Shown here piece after piece: positions 40,412 to 43,643 of a stretch of DNA of 43,643 nucleotides; position 1 is the stretch's first letter; every line of letters starts with the position of its first letter. The stretch is from JACPRB01 sp964468745 (GTDB taxonomy: Bacteria > Planctomycetota > MHYJ01 > JACPRB01), in NCBI GenBank assembly GCA_964468745.1, contig CAYXVY010000153.1, positions 1 to 43,643 of the forward strand, in the 5' to 3' direction. The notes under the pieces are model-generated. The model saw nothing but the letters and a program-made list of their open reading frames with translations, ran no database searches and was not told where the DNA came from. Made by a program: the position numbers and the translations under genes.

Positions 40412-41241
40412 TGAGCTCCTCGTTTCGCATGCCGATCCCGGGTGGCGTGCTGGACTTTTCGCGACCGCTCGTCATGGGCGTACTCAACGTGACGCCGGAC
40501 AGTTTCTCCGACGGCGGGCGCTGGCTCGATCACCGGACCGCCGTGGCACACGCCGTCACGATGGTGGAGGCGGGCGCGGACGTCATCGACGTGGGGGGCG
40601 AATCCACGCGACCCGGCGCCCTGCCGGTCGACGCGCGCGAGGAGACCCGACGCATCGCGCCTGTCGTGCGCGCGCTCGCGCGGCGAAAGATCATCGTCTC
40701 GATCGACACCTCCAAGCCGGCCGTCGCGCAGGCGGCCTTCGACGCGGGCGCGAAGATCCTGAATGACGTCACCGCGCTCGGCGACCCCGCCATGGCGCAG
40801 GTCGCCCGTCGAGCACGCGCGGCCGTCATCCTGATGCACATGCAGGGCGCGCCGCGCACGATGCAATCGGACCCCCGCTACGGCGACGTGGTTCGCGAAG
40901 TCCGTACGTGGCTGCGCCGCGCCGTCGATCGCGCCGTTCGCGCGGGGATTCCGCGTCAACGTATCATCGTGGATCCAGGGATCGGATTCGGCAAGACGGC
41001 CGAACACAACGTCGAGATCCTGCGTCGCCTCACCGAATTCGCAACGCTCCGCCGGCCGATCGCGATCGGCACGTCGCGCAAGCGCTTCATCGGACACTTC
41101 CTGGGTCGCGACGTGAACGGACGGCTTCACGGAACGTCCGCCACCGTAGCTGCCGCCGTGCTGCGGGGCGCTCATCTCATCCGCGTGCACGACGTCGCGG
41201 CGATGGTCGATGTCGTTCGCATGGCGCATATCCTTCGCTGA
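40411..41241 (+). CDS. folP: dihydropteroate synthase
   Basis: The 276-residue TIM-barrel enzyme joins 6-hydroxymethyl-dihydropterin pyrophosphate with p-aminobenzoate in folate synthesis, the sulfonamide target. The family signatures are present: MGVLNVTPDSFSDGG (22-36), DVIDVGGESTRPGA, SIDTSKP, NDVTAL, LMHMQGAPRTMQ, DPGIGFGKTAEHN and GTSRKRFIG. The ATG shares one base with the stop of the TPR gene; a GTG three bases upstream is an equal alternative. cdaA follows after 110 bases with its own -10 hexamer. The same folP-cdaA-cdaR-glmM order is common in bacteria. Confidence 0.96.
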   Translation: MSSSFRMPIPGGVLDFSRPLVMGVLNVTPDSFSDGGRWLDHRTAVAHAVTMVEAGADVIDVGGESTRPGALPVDAREETRRIAPVVRALARRKIIVSIDTSKPAVAQAAFDAGAKILNDVTALGDPAMAQVARRARAAVILMHMQGAPRTMQSDPRYGDVVREVRTWLRRAVDRAVRAGIPRQRIIVDPGIGFGKTAEHNVEILRRLTEFATLRRPIAIGTSRKRFIGHFLGRDVNGRLHGTSATVAAAVLRGAHLIRVHDVAAMVDVVRMAHILR

Positions 41242-41336
41242 CCCTCTACCTTTCGCGCCTGCCGATCGCATCGCAACGGCGCAGGAGGGGTCGTCACGCT
41301 CGAAAATTGGTCTCGGCGTCACTTTCCCTCAAGTGT

Positions 41337-41342
41337 TAGAAT
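41337..41342 (+). promoter_or_regulatory. -10 element of the cdaA operon
   Basis: TAGAAT ends 9 bases before ATG 41352, with no Shine-Dalgarno between. No convincing -35 is seen upstream. The rest of the 110-base gap after folP contains no visible gene. Confidence 0.4.
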
Positions 41343-41351
41343 CGACCCGAC

Positions 41352-42284
41352 ATGCTCGAGGAATTGCTCAAGAACCCGAAGTCGCTCGCTGAAATCGCAA
41401 TCCTCGCGTGCGTGTACTTCGCGGTTCTCGCGTCGATCCGCGGCACGCGCGGTGCCGCCGTTCTCAAAGGCGCCGTCTTCCTCGCGGTAGTCGCGTTCAT
41501 CGGCATGATGTGGATCGCCAACGTCATCGGATTTCCGCACATCAAGCTTCTTCTCCAAGGCGTACTCGCCGGCTCGTTCATCGCATTGATCGTGGTCTTC
41601 GCGCCCGAGATGAGGCGCGGCCTGCTGCGCCTCGCGCAAGCTCCGTTCGTGGCCCCCTTCTTCCACGCCCCGTCGCTCAAGATCGTCGACGACCTGGTGA
41701 ACGCGTGCGTCAAGCTGTCGAAGAACCGCATCGGCGCCTTGATCGCGATCGAACGCGAAGTGGGCCTCGCCGAGTACATCGAGAACGGCCAGCGGCTCGA
41801 TGCGCAGGTCAGCTCCGACCTCCTCGAGGCGATCTTCTACCCCGGCAATCCGCTGCATGACGGAGCGATGATCATCCAGCATGATCGCGTCGCCGCCGCC
41901 GCGTGCCTCTTTCCGCTGTCCGAGGATCCGAACCTCTCGCGCACGATGGGCACGCGCCACCGCGCAGCGATCGGGCTCTCGGAGGAGACCGACGCGGTCG
42001 TGATCGTCGTTTCCGAGGAGACGGGGAAGATATCCGTCTGCACCGGAGGCAAGCTGCGCGGCGAACTCACGCGCGAATCGCTGGACCAGGCGTTGCGGGA
42101 ACTTTACTCGCGGAGCGGGCGTGCCACGCTTGCCTTCCGTCACGCCGCGGCACCGGGAACGCCTCCATCGCCCTCCGCCACGCCGTCGGGCAACGGCAAC
42201 TCCGCGGAGCACGCGGCCTCCGAGCCGCGGCAGGAGAAGGAGGGGGAGCCCGGCCGGCACACCCGCAAGAGGAAGAAGTCATGA
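41352..42284 (+). CDS. cdaA: diadenylate cyclase CdaA
   Basis: The 310-residue membrane enzyme makes c-di-AMP from two ATP. Three N-terminal TM helices (about 14-32, 35-53, 65-83) precede the DAC domain with the DGA motif (PLHDGAMII, D170-A172) and the RHR motif (GTRHRAAIGLSEETDA, R202-R204), both intact. A Pro/Ser-rich tail of about 45 residues ends in RKRKKS and is longer than in Firmicutes CdaA. It overlaps cdaR by four bases (ATGA). c-di-AMP usually controls potassium, osmolyte and cell-wall balance. This is the second nucleotide-cyclase gene in the window besides the mCpol-like gene. Confidence 0.96.
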   Translation: MLEELLKNPKSLAEIAILACVYFAVLASIRGTRGAAVLKGAVFLAVVAFIGMMWIANVIGFPHIKLLLQGVLAGSFIALIVVFAPEMRRGLLRLAQAPFVAPFFHAPSLKIVDDLVNACVKLSKNRIGALIAIEREVGLAEYIENGQRLDAQVSSDLLEAIFYPGNPLHDGAMIIQHDRVAAAACLFPLSEDPNLSRTMGTRHRAAIGLSEETDAVVIVVSEETGKISVCTGGKLRGELTRESLDQALRELYSRSGRATLAFRHAAAPGTPPSPSATPSGNGNSAEHAASEPRQEKEGEPGRHTRKRKKS

Positions 42285-43288
42285 CCTGGCTGCGCGAGTA
42301 CCTCGGCACGATCGCGATGGCGCTCCTGCTCGCCGTTCTGACGTGGGTCTGGCTCTACTCTGAATCCACGGTTTCGAGGCCCCTCGACTTCGAACTCAAG
42401 CCGCAGATCTCAATCGAGCTCGCGGACATCAAGTACGAAATCCGCATGGACCGCGGACAGACCGTCCCCGTGGTTGATGGCCGCATCCGCGTCGAGATCT
42501 CCGGCCCGCGCTTGATCGTAGACAGCCAACGGTCGGCGTTTCCATGCGCGCCCCGCATCGACGATTCCGATTTCAGCGCGAACCAAGGCGCCGTCCCCGT
42601 GCGGCTCAAGATCGAGGACTTCCCCATTCCACCGACGGTCACAATCAAGCAGCTGCCGACGCTCGTCATACACTACGTGAAATACATTGAGAAGAACGTG
42701 GCCATCGCCGCTTCGCCGTCCGACGTCGAGGGCGACCTGCCCGCGGGCTATCGCGTCACGGCCGTGCGAGCACGCCCGGCCACTGTCGCGCTGCGCGTAC
42801 CCGCAAATCTCCTCGAGAGCTTCCCGACCGCGCTGCCGATCGAACGCGTGCGCACGGCCGGCCGCACATCGTCCTTTGAAGCCGGCGGCTCGCTCCAGCT
42901 CCCGACCGGCGTCCGCGAGACGCAAGGATTCGTACTGGATGTGACGATCGAAAAGGTCCCCGTCCTTTGGACGGTCGGCGGGGTCGAGCTCAGTATCGCG
43001 GGGCGCGACGAAGTCGTACGCCGCCTCAAGCTGCGCGGGCCGCGGGCGATTCAAGTCACGCTGCAGGGTCCCGCGGAACTCGAGAAAAACGTGACCGCAG
43101 CCGATCTGTTCGCGTATGTACGGGTGCGTCCGGACCAGGACCTGAAAATCAGTCCGATTGCACTCACGGAATTCGGTTGCGAGATCGTGAACCCGCGATT
43201 CCGCGAGTCGGTACAGGTCGTCACCGTGATGTCCGACGTGGAACCCAAGAATCGTCAGGCTGAAGTGGACGTGCTTCCGGAGAAATGA
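42281..43288 (+). CDS. cdaR: CdaR (YbbR-domain) regulator of CdaA
   Basis: The 335-residue protein has one N-terminal TM helix (about 8-28, GTIAMALLLAVLTWVWLYS) and three YbbR-like beta domains outside the membrane (about 30-120, 125-215, 220-320; units such as LPAGYRVTAVRARPATVALRVPA). In characterised systems CdaR binds CdaA through the membrane and modulates c-di-AMP synthesis. I chose ATG 42281, overlapping the cdaA stop by four bases. GlmM follows one base after its stop, so all three are one operon. Confidence 0.9.
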   Translation: MTWLREYLGTIAMALLLAVLTWVWLYSESTVSRPLDFELKPQISIELADIKYEIRMDRGQTVPVVDGRIRVEISGPRLIVDSQRSAFPCAPRIDDSDFSANQGAVPVRLKIEDFPIPPTVTIKQLPTLVIHYVKYIEKNVAIAASPSDVEGDLPAGYRVTAVRARPATVALRVPANLLESFPTALPIERVRTAGRTSSFEAGGSLQLPTGVRETQGFVLDVTIEKVPVLWTVGGVELSIAGRDEVVRRLKLRGPRAIQVTLQGPAELEKNVTAADLFAYVRVRPDQDLKISPIALTEFGCEIVNPRFRESVQVVTVMSDVEPKNRQAEVDVLPEK

Positions 43289-43289
43289 C

Positions 43290-43643
43290 ATGGCGCTGTT
43301 CGGCACCGACGGTATTCGCGCGCGCGCGGGCGAAGGCCCTCTTTCCTCCGACGGTCTAAGGCGCCTCGGGATCGCCCTCGGGCGCCTCCTGCGTTCCCAG
43401 TCGCGCATCTTCGGAAACCCGGACGAACGGCGCGGCGCCGTGCTCATCGGCCGCGATACGCGCGCGTCCGGCGAATCGATCGAGGCGCAGCTCACGAGCG
43501 GCATCATGCAGTTCGGCAGCGAGGTGTGGACGGCAGGCGTGCTCCCGACTCCCGGCATCGCGTATCTCACACGCGCGTGGTCCTGCGTCCTCGGAATCGT
43601 CGTCTCCGCGTCTCACAACCCGGCCGAGGACAACGGCATCAAG
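43290..43643 (+). CDS. glmM: phosphoglucosamine mutase GlmM, partial
   Basis: Only the first 118 codons are in the window. MALFGTDGIRARAGEGPLS is the usual GlmM start, and VSASHNPAEDNGIK at the window end carries the phosphoserine loop, in which Ser becomes phosphorylated during conversion of glucosamine-6-phosphate to glucosamine-1-phosphate for peptidoglycan and LPS. It begins one base after the cdaR stop. GlmM binds CdaA and lowers c-di-AMP output in studied bacteria, so the operon order fits a regulatory complex. Confidence 0.95.
   Translation, partial: MALFGTDGIRARAGEGPLSSDGLRRLGIALGRLLRSQSRIFGNPDERRGAVLIGRDTRASGESIEAQLTSGIMQFGSEVWTAGVLPTPGIAYLTRAWSCVLGIVVSASHNPAEDNGIK

Noticed and set aside
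1..43643. CRISPR array
   Set aside because: No set of three or more regularly spaced identical 24-40-base repeats with unique spacers was seen; the intergenic repeats are short, irregular and inverted.
1..43643. Mobile element or prophage
   Set aside because: No transposase, integrase, phage structural gene or attachment duplication at the tRNA-Leu was found.

Overview
The window is high-GC DNA from a Gram-negative bacterium with about 34 chromosomal protein genes, one tRNA and no rRNA, transposase, integrase or CRISPR array. LptE- and BamD-like lipoproteins imply an outer membrane. The mix of HEAT/TPR proteins, a Ser/Thr kinase with a long TPR tail, a pilin-like 'CP' protein, palindromic intergenic repeats and many orphan secreted proteins resembles a deep-branching planctomycete, probably a metagenome contig. 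That assignment is inference; no marker gene settles it.

Layout. 0-8 kb: partial secreted alpha-toroid protein, DraG-type ADP-ribosylglycohydrolase, HEAT-like lipoprotein, GT39 glycosyltransferase, RecO and a PLP aminotransferase, separated by four intergenic elements built from short direct and inverted repeats. 8-15 kb: a membrane-anchored orphan coupled to a GAF protein, converging on a minus-strand set (UspA, a GATase-like membrane protein, an ABC ATPase and an ABC-2 permease, the last three overlapping by 4 bases). 15-21.5 kb: a lipoprotein-type peptidylarginine deiminase homologue coupled to a HEAT protein, an OmpR-type two-component pair, and a 3-TM/beta-rich protein. 21.7-23 kb: a 138-residue mCpol-like nucleotide cyclase (minimal Cas10-type palm), a divergent single-TM pilin-like protein, and tRNA-Leu(GAG). 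23-30 kb: AroH chorismate mutase overlapping a DAHP synthase-prephenate dehydratase-ACT fusion, a 1071-residue kinase/TPR/PDZ protein and an aldehyde dehydrogenase. 30-35 kb: ECF-like sigma factor, MgtE, cobyrinate a,c-diamide synthase, a His-rich repeat lipoprotein and a multipass membrane protein. 35-43.6 kb: BamD-like, LptE, FtsH, TPR protein, FolP, CdaA, CdaR and the start of GlmM.

Working together. The 35-43.6 kb run is an envelope, proteolysis, folate and c-di-AMP block with overlapping stop/start codons. AroH plus the fusion supply three enzyme activities of phenylalanine synthesis. Many first genes have a -10-like hexamer 6-11 bases before the start codon and no Shine-Dalgarno, suggesting frequent leaderless transcription; others (PAD, aminotransferase, His-rich lipoprotein) have strong Shine-Dalgarno sequences.

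The strongest discovery candidates are the mCpol-like gene without a recognisable 2TM-beta effector beside it (a possible variant of Panoptes-type signalling), the lipoprotein PAD with its HEAT partner, the DAHPS-PDT fusion, and the tandem-repeat His-rich lipoprotein.
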